Positions 45,405 to 58,079 of a stretch of 64,000 bases of DNA are shown piece by piece. The position numbers and the translations under genes were made by a program. Every line of letters begins with the position of its first letter. The stretch's first letter is position 1. The stretch is from Lycorma delicatula (Eukaryota > Arthropoda > Insecta > Hemiptera > Fulgoridae): assembly GCF_047948215.1 (NCBI RefSeq), contig NC_134464.1, positions 4,288,001-4,352,000 on the forward strand. Direction: 5' to 3'. The notes below the pieces were generated by a model, which did no database searches, was not told the DNA's origin, and saw nothing but the letters and a program-made list of their open reading frames with translations.

Positions 45405-48290
45405 CTTAAATTTTGTATCGTAGTTTATTTACAATGCTGCTTCATGCTGTTGGTACAACATAATTACAATATCTTGTTATTTCTTTTTAGGTTTGTTTTA
45501 ACGATACGATAAATAATTTTATTTCTGGCTTGTTTTGTTTAATTTATTTGTTATCTTTTACTTTTTTATTATTTAAAAAAAATTAATTACGTAAAAGTAA
45601 TTAATATATTTTTATTGCTGTGTATTTGTGCGAGAATTGATGTTCATCGATTCTTATATTAATAAATCTTTTACGTTATATATTTACGAATTTATTTTTA
45701 TTATTATTATTTCTTGTTTGATTTATGTTTTTAAGTTATATTGAACCGAACAACATTTTGAGAAATGTACATTTTTCTCCTTTTTGTTAATTCGGTTGCG
45801 AAAGATGTCGTCGTCGTCGTCATTCTTCGTATGCTCTGTCTTCTGAAAAAAAATTGTATTAATGAATTTTGTTAATGAAGGAATTTTAGGTGGTATGTAG
45901 AAAAATGGTGAAGTGTTAATTTATATAATGTAAGTTTTAAGCTATAAATTTTAGTACTACAATTTTTAATTAAAATAAACGCTTCAGTTTATTGCGTAGT
46001 TTATTTACACTTTGTGGAACTGTAATGCTTCGATTTGATTTTTTTAAAAGTCAAGTTATAATTCATTATTCCGATTATACTTTTAACAATTTTATTATTA
46101 TTTTATTTATTAAATCGAGTAACCGTGTCTCGATTTGAATTATGCCGTTAAATTAACTGCGACTATTACGATTGCCTTATAAACTTGCCCTTAACAGAGT
46201 TTATGTATTAAATTTAACATATAAATGTGAATTTCTTGCTCTGTTGATCGTACGTTGTGAACCCCGAGTATGTGCGAAGAGAACACGAAAGCGGTCGCCG
46301 GTATGTTCGTTTAGTCTTATGTCATTTCCAAGTTTTTTTTGTTTAAAACACAGGCATATTGAAGAAGTTAAATGGAAAATACGCTTAAAAATCTGTTTGT
46401 ACTCTTACTAATGTAACTTTCAAACGAATAATGTTAATGTCTCCTTTTATTCCGGTTATCTCTATTGTCGAGATAACATATTTATTTAAAAAATGAACGT
46501 TATCAAATTATTATTGTTCATTACGATCGACGAGTTGTTCCTTTTGAGTTATTAAATCTGATTTTACTACGATTAATATAAACGTTAAAGTACTTATCGA
46601 TTTATTTATACGGGGTTTTTGTTCGCACGTTCGGTAACTCTTTGTTCGATTAACGCTAGCGCAGTGTGAACTATCGTTGGAATTTTTGTATTTTATGCGA
46701 AATGAAGCGCTGCAAATCGCCAGATATCGGAGTAGGATTTCTTTATATATATTTTTTCAGTCGTCCTTGAATTACCGATCGTATGTAAAATCGATATCGA
46801 CTTCCAACGAACCTAAGTTTTATTTTAGAAGCTCTTTTCCGAGCGCGATTACATCATTAGTATGAGATTATAACCGTGTTTAAGAAAAGTCTCTACGTTA
46901 TTACGAATTCCGATTCTAACAAACGAGTGTTCTGTTGATTTATATTTGTTTGATAAAACGTTACGGCACGATAAAAAACATCTCGACAAATTAATTAAAT
47001 GTAAATTTTCAACAAAAAAAATCGTCATCGGTCATAAAATACCTTGTGGGATCGATATAGTTTGAAGGTCAGTTATTTTTAAAAATTTCCGATCTCTACG
47101 GTTAACATCCGTTGATGTCGTAACGTTTTATTTTATTTTGTAAGTTTTTTTTACCGATATACATTTTTTCTTCTAGCTTATACAGATCGATAACGGTTTT
47201 TATTTTGCTTTGATGTACGTAAAGCATCTAAAGTACAAAATCGCTATTCGGAGCCGCTTTCTTTTAGAGTAAAGAATAAAGCCATTTAGAACCGAGTATC
47301 GCTGGCATTTTCATGCGTTTGGCGTAATCGTATGAAACCGTATAATCATCTTTAAAGAAAGCTACTGGAAACCGTTTCATTTTACCTATACCGAATTCAT
47401 TAAAGTTGAAGTAACCAAACTGCGCGTACTGGTGTTCACAAGCATTTCAAATTTGACAGATCGTATGATAAGATCAGGGGTTTTAATAAAACTGAAAGGC
47501 ATAATATTAGACGTTTACAAACGTTTGATTACACGATTACTATATGACTAATTACGTATACGGTGATTAATACGAGTAATGATTATGATGTTTATAGATA
47601 CGGCCGCGTTGTGAATCGGTACGATACAAGGACGTGACTGGGCAGAAACGTGACGAAATCGCTAACATAAACGCAACGGTTTTTTATTCTTTACAAGCTT
47701 ATTGAATACAGTACAGTAAGCGTTTGGCGTGAATTTGTTGTTTTTGAGTACGAGTAGGCTATTTTATGTTCTCTTTTGATAACCGATCAGACAACGCTCC
47801 GATAATATAAATATTATTTTCCGTACCGTTTTGAATTTTATAAAAAAAAACATTTTGGATCCGTTAGTTCAGAATCGCGAAAATGATCGTGAATGTTTCT
47901 TTGAAACCCGTCAATTTTCATAAATCAAATAATTTCGATCCGATTTGTAATAATACGCTTCTTTGAGTTTCTCGCGTTCAAACTATAGGTGGATAAAAAA
48001 AACAAGATTTCATATTTTATTCTAATAGACTTTTAATTTAACGGTTTAATTCACCAGGTGTATTTGTAATAAAGCCATCTTTAAAAATATTTCATCAAAA
48101 CGGCTCTCGATTTATCCGTAGACCCCTGTTTTACGACCTGCTTCCGGAATTATTCGACCGATTTTTTTTTTTGTTAAAAAGTCAGCTTAAGATTAGGATG
48201 TACTTACGATGAGTATCTTCTTCAGTTTTTCCTACCGCGAATAAATATAAGTTTAAGAAAGATTTCCTCTCTAGAGCCGTGCATCTCTTC
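45405..48290. other. AT-rich, CpG-rich non-coding stretch
   Basis: No gene or element recognised. By hand count 47041-47640 holds 36 CpG, one of the clearest samples of the right-domain composition. Confidence 0.45.
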
Positions 48291-48299
48291 GAGCGCTTA

Positions 48300-48845
48300 A
48301 GAATAGAAAGAAAAGAGATCTGCGTACGGCTCCTGGATCAAGAGGACCTCGAGGTTGTACTCCTCAAGGAGCCTCATTGCTTCACTGGTGGCCGCCCGGG
48401 AATGATGCAGGTTTAACTGCTCCAGGCGCAAGCGTTCAAGTCTGCCCTGAAAGGCAGACTTCACCGTGAAGACACTTGTAGCATCGGGCGACCTCTATAT
48501 GGTCGACGACCCTACATGAGATCCACCCGAAAAACAGACGCCCACCGGCCACCAAGACCTGCCGGATCTTTGGCGAGGTCTTTAACATCCGGTGACTCTT
48601 TGGGGCTTCCTTCCTTCCCAGTCGCCTGACCATCTTGGTTTCCCGAAGGAAAACCTCGACAGACATATCCAATATAGAATTTTGCCCGTGCGCGGGCCTA
48701 AGGATTTCGGGCTCCTCCACCCTTATCGCCTTTGGCACATCGTATACCAATATCTGCGGCCTCCATTCGGCCAGCAACTGAGCCTTCAGCCCGTTACTTG
48801 TCAGAACGTCGGCCTTCAGCAGCTGATTCGCCGTTATAGGAGATA
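48300..48845 (-). pseudogene. R1-like LINE: ORF1 zinc-knuckle region fused by deletion to ORF2 endonuclease start
   Basis: On the minus strand ORF1-type sequence runs AEWRPQILVYDVPKA, ILDMSVEVFLRETKMVRRLG, RQVLVAGGRLFFGW, and enters the CCHC knuckle at ARCYKC (about 48475). The rest of the knuckle array and the ORF1/ORF2 junction are missing. About 40 bp further on, in another frame, is LRLEQLNLHHSRAATSEAMR then LLEEYNLEVLLIQEPY, the start of an R1-type endonuclease. Both ends of the fragment are abrupt. Intact elements separate these parts by some hundreds of bases. Confidence 0.75.
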
Positions 48846-48849
48846 TACG

Positions 48850-49610
48850 TTTACGTTTATTGACGCTTAAAGGAAAACGCGGGGTAATAAAATCGCGTGT
48901 AACTAAAATACAGACTTTTGTCGTACTACGTAACTTAAACTCTGAGTAATCGTTCGATATGAGGCACTAGCAGTTGGCTTTTTCGGTCTCGTTATTATAA
49001 TCTCGTTTTGAAAATGACTATTTTAATATACAGTATGCTAACCGATAAAATTACCTTCTGATTTCTTTGATGTAAGCCGTTTTAACCCGTCCACTGATTT
49101 ATTTGTAGCCGATTCAAGCTTTCAACATTCCGTCCGAAATCGATATCGGTGCTTAGTTCTGTCATAAAACTGAAACGTTCATACGCGGTTATCGATATTT
49201 AGTAGTGCAAGAAACGAGATTAGGTTACATGCTGGCTGAAAACTTTCTGTTTGACGACCGGCTTAACAAGCCAACATCAACTTTCTTCGCTCTAAGGCAC
49301 GATTCTGATCGCTCATTTATCATCGAAAGGGTCTGGGAAGTCGAAGAATGTAATATGAAAATCGCATTCTGAAATTGCGATTCTCATTTTTTAAATAATA
49401 CTTGTCGAAATGATCGCGGAAGGTTCATCGTTAACTCCCGCGTAAACCTTAGACGAACCTTGCTGAGTCTCTAAATATTGCGAAAAATAGCATTTTAAAT
49501 CTATAAAACATGCTAAATCGAAACCTATCTTTAAAGGAAAGTACACAGACTTCGTGCGTAAATATTTAAAACTATATCGCGTCTGAACTCGACTTCCACG
49601 ACCGGTTAAT
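48850..49610. other. non-coding stretch
   Basis: Nothing recognised. Confidence 0.4.
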
Positions 49611-49614
49611 TACA

Positions 49615-50290
49615 GAGCCGATCGTACTTTATTTACCATATCATCAAGTATTTAAGGAATCGAGCTCGATTACGAGGAATCGTTGCGAGTTGTTTTTTAT
49701 GGCTCTGGGAATCCTCAAAGAAGTTATCTCTCTACGGTACGTTATACGTTGATCCTGTCGTCGAAGTGTTACACTTAGAGGGATAGAGGAATTTCCTCTA
49801 TCCGTGTAATAGGACTTACTGTTCTTAATTTCGAGGAACTATACACTGTACTTGCACAAATTGAAGCTATTTTAAACTCACGCCCACTATATTCTGTATC
49901 TTCTGATTCGAGGGAATCACAACCACAGACTACCCGGACACTCCATATCGGATCTCCTGGCCCTGATTTCACTGAAATCTCTATTAATCGTTTAGGCCGT
50001 TAGAAATTATTGGAGAAATTTACGCTATTTGAAATAAACGGTCGAAAGATTACTTCGATTACAACAACGTAACAAACGGCAAACTCCTAAGAGGAATATC
50101 TATGAAGAAGACTTAGTATTAATATCAAACGAAAATATACTTCCTCTACGTCGGAAACATAATTTAAAAATGAAAACGGTTATACAGGTTTAGACAGTTT
50201 AGTACGTGTTGCGGATGTCAAAACCCCAACCGGAATACGACGCGCACCGATACACAAACTATGTTTTTTACCGATCGTAAGAATTTGGTT
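49615..50290 (+). pseudogene. Bel/Pao retrotransposon pol relic (RT piece joined to integrase C-terminus)
   Basis: First, a reverse transcriptase piece in shifting frames (49625-49745) matches the Bel/Pao block with the order YLP.H.VF.ESS....RVVF.GS......SLN: IVLYLPYHQVFKESS can be read. After a junction at about 49780-49805 the integrase C-terminus follows: ELYTVLAQIEAILNSRPLYS (49835-49894), then weak blocks, and RVADVKTPTG with APIHKL-like residues (about 50210-50270). The catalytic RT centre, RNase H and integrase core are deleted. Only one LTR side is present. Confidence 0.7.
49781..49803. repeat. perfect palindrome at the Bel/Pao internal deletion junction
   Basis: GGATAGAGGAA, T, TTCCTCTATCC. 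It sits exactly where the RT piece meets the integrase piece. Confidence 0.85.
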
Positions 50291-50448
50291 GTTTTTCGGA
50301 ATCCGATAGCCACTTTTTCATTTTTTCTTTCAAATCGGTGGATGTTTGGAAGTATTTGCAGAGAAGTAACAAATATAATGTAACCAAACTTAATCTACGC
50401 CCGCTAACCTTGACTAACGAAAAAAAGTGGCTTTCGGATTCCGAAAAC
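50291..50448. repeat. 158-bp inverted repeat (LTR stem or MITE)
   Basis: GTTTTTCGGAATCCGATAGC at 50291 pairs with the segment ending TTTCGGATTCCGAAAAC at 50448; arms of about 30 bp with one mismatch and two single-base indels. It follows the Bel/Pao integrase end directly, where the 3' LTR should begin, so it could be the LTR's 5' region or a small MITE inserted there. Confidence 0.7.
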
Positions 50449-50449
50449 G

Positions 50450-50905
50450 TGTCAAGAATTTAAGTAAGTGCTTATTAACATGGTTGATTCTTATCGGGCT
50501 TTGCCCGATCCGTTTCAAATATTCACTCGAACATAGTGATCTACTTATTTATTTAGGTTATATCCATACGGGCGATTTACCTATTCAAGAGATCTCTGAA
50601 TACAATGCATTTAAACCGGGTTTCCATTATAGTGATTTACGTATCTCCGATATCCTTACATGCGATTTAACTATCTAAGCGATCTATTAATACAGTGTTT
50701 AGCGATTAGTACCTGTTCAACACTCGTTCTGCTATGCGCTTATTCAAATCGACTACTACGTTTATTCGAAGTCTGTCTATTCCACGGACTTATTCGATCA
50801 GCAATTACGCTTCTCGGAACTTACTTACTCCTCAGATGAATTCTGTTCAACGCTTGACAGTTACGTACTCGATTGATTCAGTATTGATCTCGTGCCGGAT
50901 TTATT
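50450..50905 (+). repeat. probable Bel/Pao 3' LTR remainder
   Basis: Repetitive TTATTCGA / TTACTTACTC words and a small ATCGGGCTTTGCCCGAT hairpin continue from the integrase end. No 5' LTR exists in the window for comparison, so the borders are guesses. Confidence 0.3.
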
Positions 50906-52222
50906 TGTTGTAATCGTTTATCCTATTTAGGATTCGCTTATTGAAAAACTTTGCCGTTAAGAAAATTGTTACTCTAGAATTATGTACTTGCGCTTAACCT
51001 ATTTTATTGTGTTTATAAGCGGTTAAAAAATCATGAATCTTTAGCGGGTTTTCGATAATGGAAGCGTATGTTTTTTATTCTTATTTAATTGATTTCTTAT
51101 AAATTGCTTCATCTTAATTAACACTGCCGTTTACATTAAGAACGCATTGTCTTGTCGGTTCAAAATTATGTCCTTAAAAATCAACATTAAAACTGATGAA
51201 CGCTCGACCCAAATTATTGTATAACGTGTTTAAAATTAGATGTTAATAGCAAAACGATGATCTAAATAAAATATTTTCTGGTTATGTGAATATTTCTACA
51301 TTTATTGATGATCCGGCACCTCTACGGGGCGATGAATTGGGAAAGATTCGTACAGCCGGATTGATATAACTTTTCTAGTTATTCGTTCGTAATTTAAACT
51401 CGAGAAAACACATTTTTATTTCGTTAAAATATTAATTTGTACTCTTGTTAAAGTAATATCGCTTAAATAAACGAGTAGCAAACTAATCGGATGGTTTTTG
51501 TCGTGGGGACGGGAGTACTATAATCTTTTTCTGATAGTAATCTATTGTATCGTAAATTACTAGTTTACATGTACATCTTCGTGTTCAAATCGATAATTCA
51601 CCAAAACATCTGAAATGGCCAGGCGGATCTGAACGATTCTTTTAAGGGTATTTTTATTTATCGTCTAGTTTTAGGAGGTACATTTTTAAAAAAAATATTT
51701 GTATTCGATTTGAATAGTAGTTTAAACTGAAACGTGTTTTATTTTACGGCCACATTATTCTTCCTAACATTTAGAGCCGCTGACCAAATCGCTTACATGA
51801 GAAATCTGTACGGTTCTTTCAAATCAAATGAAATTTAGAAAATAATCTGAATTTTCTTTTATTTATTTTTTAAAATCTGATAAGCCGCCTGCCATTCCTG
51901 AGAATTAATTAAGTTTTACTTTTATTATTTTTTTGTAGGTACCGATTCGTTGTTGCAGTCATTTGTATCGTGACATTTTTGAATTTACGCAAAACCGAAG
52001 CCAAAGCTCGAAGTATCTCAGTTTATATCTATTATCATTTTAACAGATAATCTCGAACCTTTGAATTCATTTTTGTTCGGTATAAATTATAAAAATGATG
52101 GCCAAAAATCCCGGAGAAAAATATTCCTGACTGAAAGCTTAGATTTGTTTGCTGACATACCAAGGTCAGAGCCTACCTTGTCCGTTTTATTCACTCCCCT
52201 ACCTAGTCCCACTTAAAAATAT

Positions 52223-52225
<3 letters not shown>

Positions 52226-52265
<40 letters not shown>
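52226..52265. repeat. (AT)n microsatellite
   Basis: Uninterrupted run of about 20 AT units. Confidence 0.95.
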
Positions 52266-52268
<3 letters not shown>

Positions 52269-52444
52269 ATTTAATGATTTTCCAACAGCGTGACGAAATT
52301 TGCGTTCTACTCCATCGAAGGTAGGAGAATGTGTAAACGAGGTTTTCCGGTAGCTTTTATACCGTATGTCGATCTCTCCTCCCCCAACTGAAACTATTCA
52401 TGGGATATACGTAGTACTTGGAAACTAAATCGTTCAACTGTCTC

Positions 52445-52474
52445 AGAATGATGTTGCTTTAGCAACATCATTCT
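52445..52474. repeat. perfect 14-bp-stem hairpin
   Basis: AGAATGATGTTGCT, TT, AGCAACATCATTCT: exact inverted repeat with a two-base spacer. No poly-T follows and no role is known. Confidence 0.9.
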
Positions 52475-53466
52475 ACGTCCGTGACGTAGACATAGATGCG
52501 GTACGTTCCATCCGCTATTGTACCCGGCTGAAAAAAATGAACGCGTACTACATCAATCTGTCATCATCGCGTTCCCGTCAAACGAAGCATCTATCGTTGC
52601 TAAATACGTTTGGTTTTCATATCGGACGTTTGACGGGTGTGGTGTTTCCTCTCGTGCGCTTACTTTACCGTTTTTAAGTTTTAAAATGCTCTTAATTGAA
52701 CCCGACAGAAAAAATTAAAAATTCACCGGTAATGCACAGGGTATTCGTATGTAGTTTAAATAGTAACAGCGATCCGATTTAATTTTCTTTTATTCTGAAT
52801 ATTGAAGCGGTCTGTATCTTCCGCTAACAAATTTACTTTAGAAGAACTTAGTTTTGTTTTTTTTATCGATCGATTTTAAACCGTATTTTTTTTTAAAGGC
52901 GATTACGCATAAGGTTTTTTCCTCTTGTATCGATAGTAAAACGATTATTGGAAAATATGCGGTCGAGTCCGACTCGGGAATCGTACTTGTCGGTTATCTT
53001 TCGTTTGACGGTAGGTAGTGCTTATCCACCCGAGAGATCTCACCGATTACTACCGATTTACTTCACCGATTATTATCGATCGTTCAATTTTCATTTAATA
53101 AAACTGATCTATTTTAACGTTTCATTTATATTTTTCCGTCCGTTACAGTTTACAATAGAAAAAAAGATATCATCCGCTTGAAAAAGTAATCGCCTTCCCG
53201 AAGTTTTTGTCTACGAGTTAGGGATCTTATGAAATCAAAATTCTAGATTCTGTATACGAACTAATACGGGTTATATTTCGATACGATTTACGATCGTAAG
53301 ATTCGGTTCAGTAATTTATGTATTACAAGGGTCTATTTACTACTTTTGAGGGAAAAATTTAGTCGAGGATGTTATATTTTGAAGGGGGTTTGGTTTTATT
53401 CAAAATTATTATTTTTTTTTTTTTGTATAAATACCATCACGGAAAATATTGTTCATTAAAAAAAAG

Positions 53467-53498
<32 letters not shown>

Positions 53499-53499
53499 A
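53467..53499. repeat. (TA)n microsatellite, interrupted
   Basis: TA run with a single TG step near 53489. Confidence 0.9.
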
Positions 53500-54509
53500 A
53501 CGGTTTCGTGAAATTTAATTTATTTTCCAATAATGAAATGTATAAATTACCTAACGTACTGTTAGGTGAGGATGGATTGCCGAATCGGTGATCGGATTTT
53601 GTTATGTCCTATAGCGGTATAGTATCCCCACCGCTGTATTGTTGCGTGCCGACACCGCTTCAGATATTCCACGTTGCAAAATTTTCCGTTGTAACTTGTT
53701 AAATCGACGATTAAAAATAATTGTTTTACTGTAAAATATCGTTAATGGGATTGGTACAGCTTTGAAATCGTACGTGTATTAAAACATTAAACCGTCCTAA
53801 AACAAAAATGATTTTCTTAAATTTTATAATTTCGCTCTAATGAGACGTGAAATTTTTTTTAATGAGACGTCATAGTGAAAACGGTTTTTAATTTTTATCA
53901 CGAAGTATTTTTTAAGTTATAAATTTATTTTTTATGAAAATATTCGGAAGATCTGTAATTTATTAACTAGTTTTTACGATTAATTTTATTATAGTCTTAG
54001 CGCGAAATCGAATTATAATATTTTTCTTTTCTACTGAAATACCGGAGAAGTTCAACGTCATCGTTGCCGGCAGTTTTACGTATTTATTTTGATTCAAAAT
54101 TTTTGAACCCGATCTTATTTATCTAGTTTTTTGATGCGTTGGATTTTTGTTACATCACGTGTTCCTTTTATAAATTGTTGATTTATTTAGTATAGCGTCG
54201 ATTTTGTTTTATAAACGTGTTAAATAAGTAAATATCACTGTATAGTAAATAAATAGATTATTATTCTGATCGGTACAAAATAATACATTATTATTACGAT
54301 AAAAACTACGGATAAAAAAGGAATCGTGTGGACGGATCGTAATAAACCGCGATAAAAAACCGTACGCTTATTTATAAATACGCGAGTGCAATAATAGCGA
54401 AGGTATTACAGGTACGGAAACAAATAAGTGTTTTGACATACGGCATGTCTCGGCGCACAGCTAACCTTCAAATCTATCGATCCTCCGCCAACCGTTTTGT
54501 TTGCCAGCA

Positions 54510-54835
54510 TTTCCCCTCCGCCTGACGTCATCAATTAATTACAGGCTTTCTCCCCTTCCTTCGTACATTCTAGGCGTCTCCGGTAGTGTCGTACGAATCT
54601 TCTTATTTCTTTCTATTCTTTATTACTATAATCTCTTCTTTAGATCCGTCGAGGACCTCGTTTCTCACTTTATCTGCCCGTTTTGTCCTTTCCGTTCTCA
54701 TTCGATATCCACATTTTTAACGCTTCTGATCTTTTTCCATCTTTCCCGTCTAGTCCGCGTTTCGTTTAGTTTCTCGTTCCGGACTATAAGTTTACCCGCT
54801 TCGATTTTTATGCAGGCGCGTACATAATAGACGTT
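54510..54835 (-). pseudogene. RTE-type LINE ORF2 C-terminus relic
   Basis: The minus strand gives LIVRNEKLNETR, then a KMW..RMRTERTKRADKVRNE piece, and further on KNRK. This follows the EMWCYRRM..RWVDKVTNEEVL..R.R order in the intact RTE ORF at 19850. The plus strand also aligns in places with the relic at 60540 (TTTATCTGCCCGTTTTGTCC versus TTTATCTGTCCGTTTAACGC). Frames are broken. A TGACGTCA palindrome at 54523-54530 is probably coincidental. Confidence 0.5.
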
Positions 54836-54849
54836 TTTCCACGTTAAAA

Positions 54850-57400
54850 GTCCGCTTTGATATTTCATTTCTTATTTTTTTATTTTCCGAGTGGCAGTTG
54901 GTGTTTTGGAATTTACTCCCGATTTTTTTTTAACAATATATACCCGTAATATTGAGCGATATCGTAATTCATTAAAAACGCGTGTGTTTCAACGATTAAA
55001 TAAAATTATTTTGAAGAAACGAAAGCGTAATTACGTTTTCGGAATTTCACACGCAAAAAAAAATTAACATAAAATAACATATACTTGGATAATTATGAAT
55101 CGACTATGAACGGTTTTATATTCGGTTAGGTTTTGTCGATACATGTACGATGCGTCAGTATACTGAATCGACATAAACTACGCTTGCTTCGCTCGCTAAC
55201 CTCGTCTAATAACGATAAATATGCAAGTTATATAAGACTTATTAATAAAAAAAAGTGATATTTTAATTAAATATTTTATTTTTCTTGGGGTGTGAAATTC
55301 CGAAAAATATAATATATTTTTAAACATAAGATTTATTATAAATCGTAATTGTAATTACTTATTTTACTGAAAGATAATTATACTACAGGATGAGACTCGC
55401 AAATATATTGAATCGAACAAATCTTCGTCGTCCTTATGTCGGTGACGCCGTAGAAATCACGTAAATAAGAAAACATTAGATTTCTTGAAGTTCATTTGTC
55501 CTTTTTATCGCATTCTTAGCAAAGTATCAGCGTAAACTTTACCTCAATAATTCTTTCGGTTAGTTACAGCTTCCGTCTGCATATCAAGTTCTTTTTTTAT
55601 ATAAAATTTAGTAGCGGTATATTTGTTGATCCAACAATAAATAAACGATGTTACTTTTTCAAAACTGAAATTGCTATTCTCTGACCTAGTGTATTTTCTT
55701 AGATGGATTTCCTCGCGACACATTTGCTTCTTACGCATCTGATGAATTCGCTTCGAATGAAATTTCAATTCCGTTTCGTGATTTTTTATTTTTTTTTACA
55801 AACCCTGGTTCTATTACGTTTAAATAGTTCTCTCAGGACTATCGATATCGCAAATAAGCGAAACAAAAGCACGCGATTCGGTAATTATTGTAACTGTAAT
55901 ACGAAATACGCAAACAATTACCCGACTGATTTTCGAAAAATGAAAAAAATTTCCATCGTCCCCTACCTGTTTAATTTTTTTTTTTATAAATTAAAACCGA
56001 TTACTCGAACTAAATTTCTATTAATAATCAAATTATAACGATTTATGGGAAAAAATTGTAAAATTTTGGAGGGAAATTCCGAAAACGTACCCGTGTTTTC
56101 TTCACCGATCTTGCCTTTCACTTGTTTATTCTTGTTGTTGTATTCTTCATTTTAACGTCACGGTTTTAATTTTATTTTTATCTGTATCTTTCACGCTATC
56201 CAACGCGCCTTATTCGCTGCTTATTAATTAACGACATCTTGTCATCGACAATACGGATGCAGTCGATTCTTTTTCCGTCCAGATTAGTGTAAAAGGTTTT
56301 TTTTTTAGTATTTATTGTTCGTATAAGTTCAGAGGGTTTAAAAATTATTACTTTTTTTTTATAATCGGTCGATATTATTTAAAAACCGATCGTCGGTTGT
56401 TTGTTTAAACGATTCGTTTTAAATTTAATTTTTAACAGTCAGGAAGGTCTTTTAAATAGGTCTGTAAATTTTCGATACGTCGAGATGTACTATACGACAG
56501 TATAATATTGAATTTTTTTAAATACTTTTATTTACGATCGATTTTTTTAACGTATATTTATATTTTTTTCAATAATCGCGTTTATATTTACAATTTTTTT
56601 GTGTGTTTGCCGGTCGGATAAATTTTATTTTAAACTAAATTAATTAATAATCTCTTTTATTCCAAAAAAAGGAAATTATTGAATCGTAATATATCGAGGG
56701 GCGTCGCCGGCGCCCCCTTCGGTAAGTATGACGACTTGACAGAGAGGCGGCAACGCCTACCTGTATAATATTTAAAATAGGGGTTTTCGACACCTTCCTT
56801 ACCATCAAGTTCATTTTATGAAACCGTCTTTAGATTAGCATTCTTGTTTTTTTTTTTATCGGAGCGTATCAATGTCCCGCGATAACTATTTTAAAAATAA
56901 TCAGACTTCAGAAGCGGTCCGACCGAGATCAGCCGATCCTGATCGGTCAGGAACGACTCGACCGATTTTCATCAAATTTTAAACCGCATATCTAAATTTC
57001 AGTGAAACTATTGATTTTGTGGTTTGGAGATTTGTCAGCCTCAAAATTTTATACGTTGGCTTATATGTATAAAACGCATCCCGTCAAGTATTTTTCACGT
57101 ATTTTTTTCATTTAATATTTATATTGAACACCGTTCACGCAACAACCACGCTTTTTCAAAATAGAAATTTGTCTCTTAATTCGTTTAAAAATTAGCGATC
57201 GATCGTTCTTTTTTTTTACAAAAAATATTATTTAGGAGTAAGTGTAACCGTGTGGTCCGCACTACTTTGCGGGTTAAACTTTCAATCGATAATTTACCTA
57301 CCGTAATATATAAAGTTTCTTTTTCGTTTCGATATAAGACATTTTTATTATTAATTCTACCTGAAACTCTGCGGACGATTCCATCTTCAACTCTGTACAA
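54850..57400. other. non-coding stretch
   Basis: Nothing recognised. A GC-rich self-complementary GGGGCGTCGCCGGCGCCCC lies at 56698-56716. Confidence 0.4.
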
Positions 57401-57403
57401 AAT

Positions 57404-58075
57404 AAATCTGATGTGGACACCGCATGACTTCCTTGTACGCCTATTAAATTACACATAAATATTTTTAAAAGTACATAACTTTTTATTTCATTAATAACTT
57501 CTGATATTTTTTCGTATTTTTCTTTTATCGTTATTGAATTATTTTATTTATCGTAAAACGTTTTTTACGATCAAAGGTTAATAATTATTAACAAATCAAT
57601 ATATTTAAATTGAAAAAAAAAAATTAAAAGAAAGGACATGAGGTCTGATTCGAACCGATGTGCCTTCTCCTTGTAAGATCCAAATATTTCATTAATTAAA
57701 ATTGCATTTGGCTATAACTCTGGAACCGATGAAAATAAGTAACGCTTACGATATATCATTCGAAAGCTCTCGATGAGCGCTTGTTACTGTAGTTAAGTAA
57801 ATATCAAAAATAAAAATGTTTTTGGATTTTCGGCGTTTTTTGGCACTTTTGGTTCGGTCGATCGCGATCAAAAGTGGAGGTACACAACTAGATGTTATAA
57901 CATTCCTAAGTCCAGAATTTCAACATCCTACGGCTAATCGTTTTTGAGTTATGCGAGATACGTACGTACAGACGTCATGCCGAAACTAGTCAAAATGGAT
58001 ATTTCCGTTGAACTCTGAAAACCGAAATTATTCGCGATCACAGTACTTCCTTTACTATGAACCTCACCTTTACTT
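57404..58075 (-). repeat. ~670-bp dispersed repeat, copy 2 (CpG-retaining)
   Basis: Inverted relative to 10680-11350 and matching along its full length, including the end GGCGTACAAGGAAGTCATG (minus strand, about 57439-57421) and AACTCAAAAACGATTAGC (about 57949-57932). It keeps CG at a dozen or more sites where copy 1 has TG or CA. It is non-coding. Confidence 0.8.
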
Positions 58076-58079
58076 CACA

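Larger units (their letters stand above)
50910..54500. other. non-coding stretch with simple repeats
   Basis: No gene was recognised. It contains the AT microsatellites at 52226 and 53467 and the hairpin at 52445. Confidence 0.4.

Noticed and set aside
52445..52474. Hairpin as a transcription terminator or microRNA
   Set aside because: No following T-run or host transcript context, and the stem is too short for a microRNA precursor.
54501..54827. 108-codon plus-strand frame
   Set aside because: Reverse-strand shadow of the RTE relic; Ser/Phe/Leu-rich with no motif.
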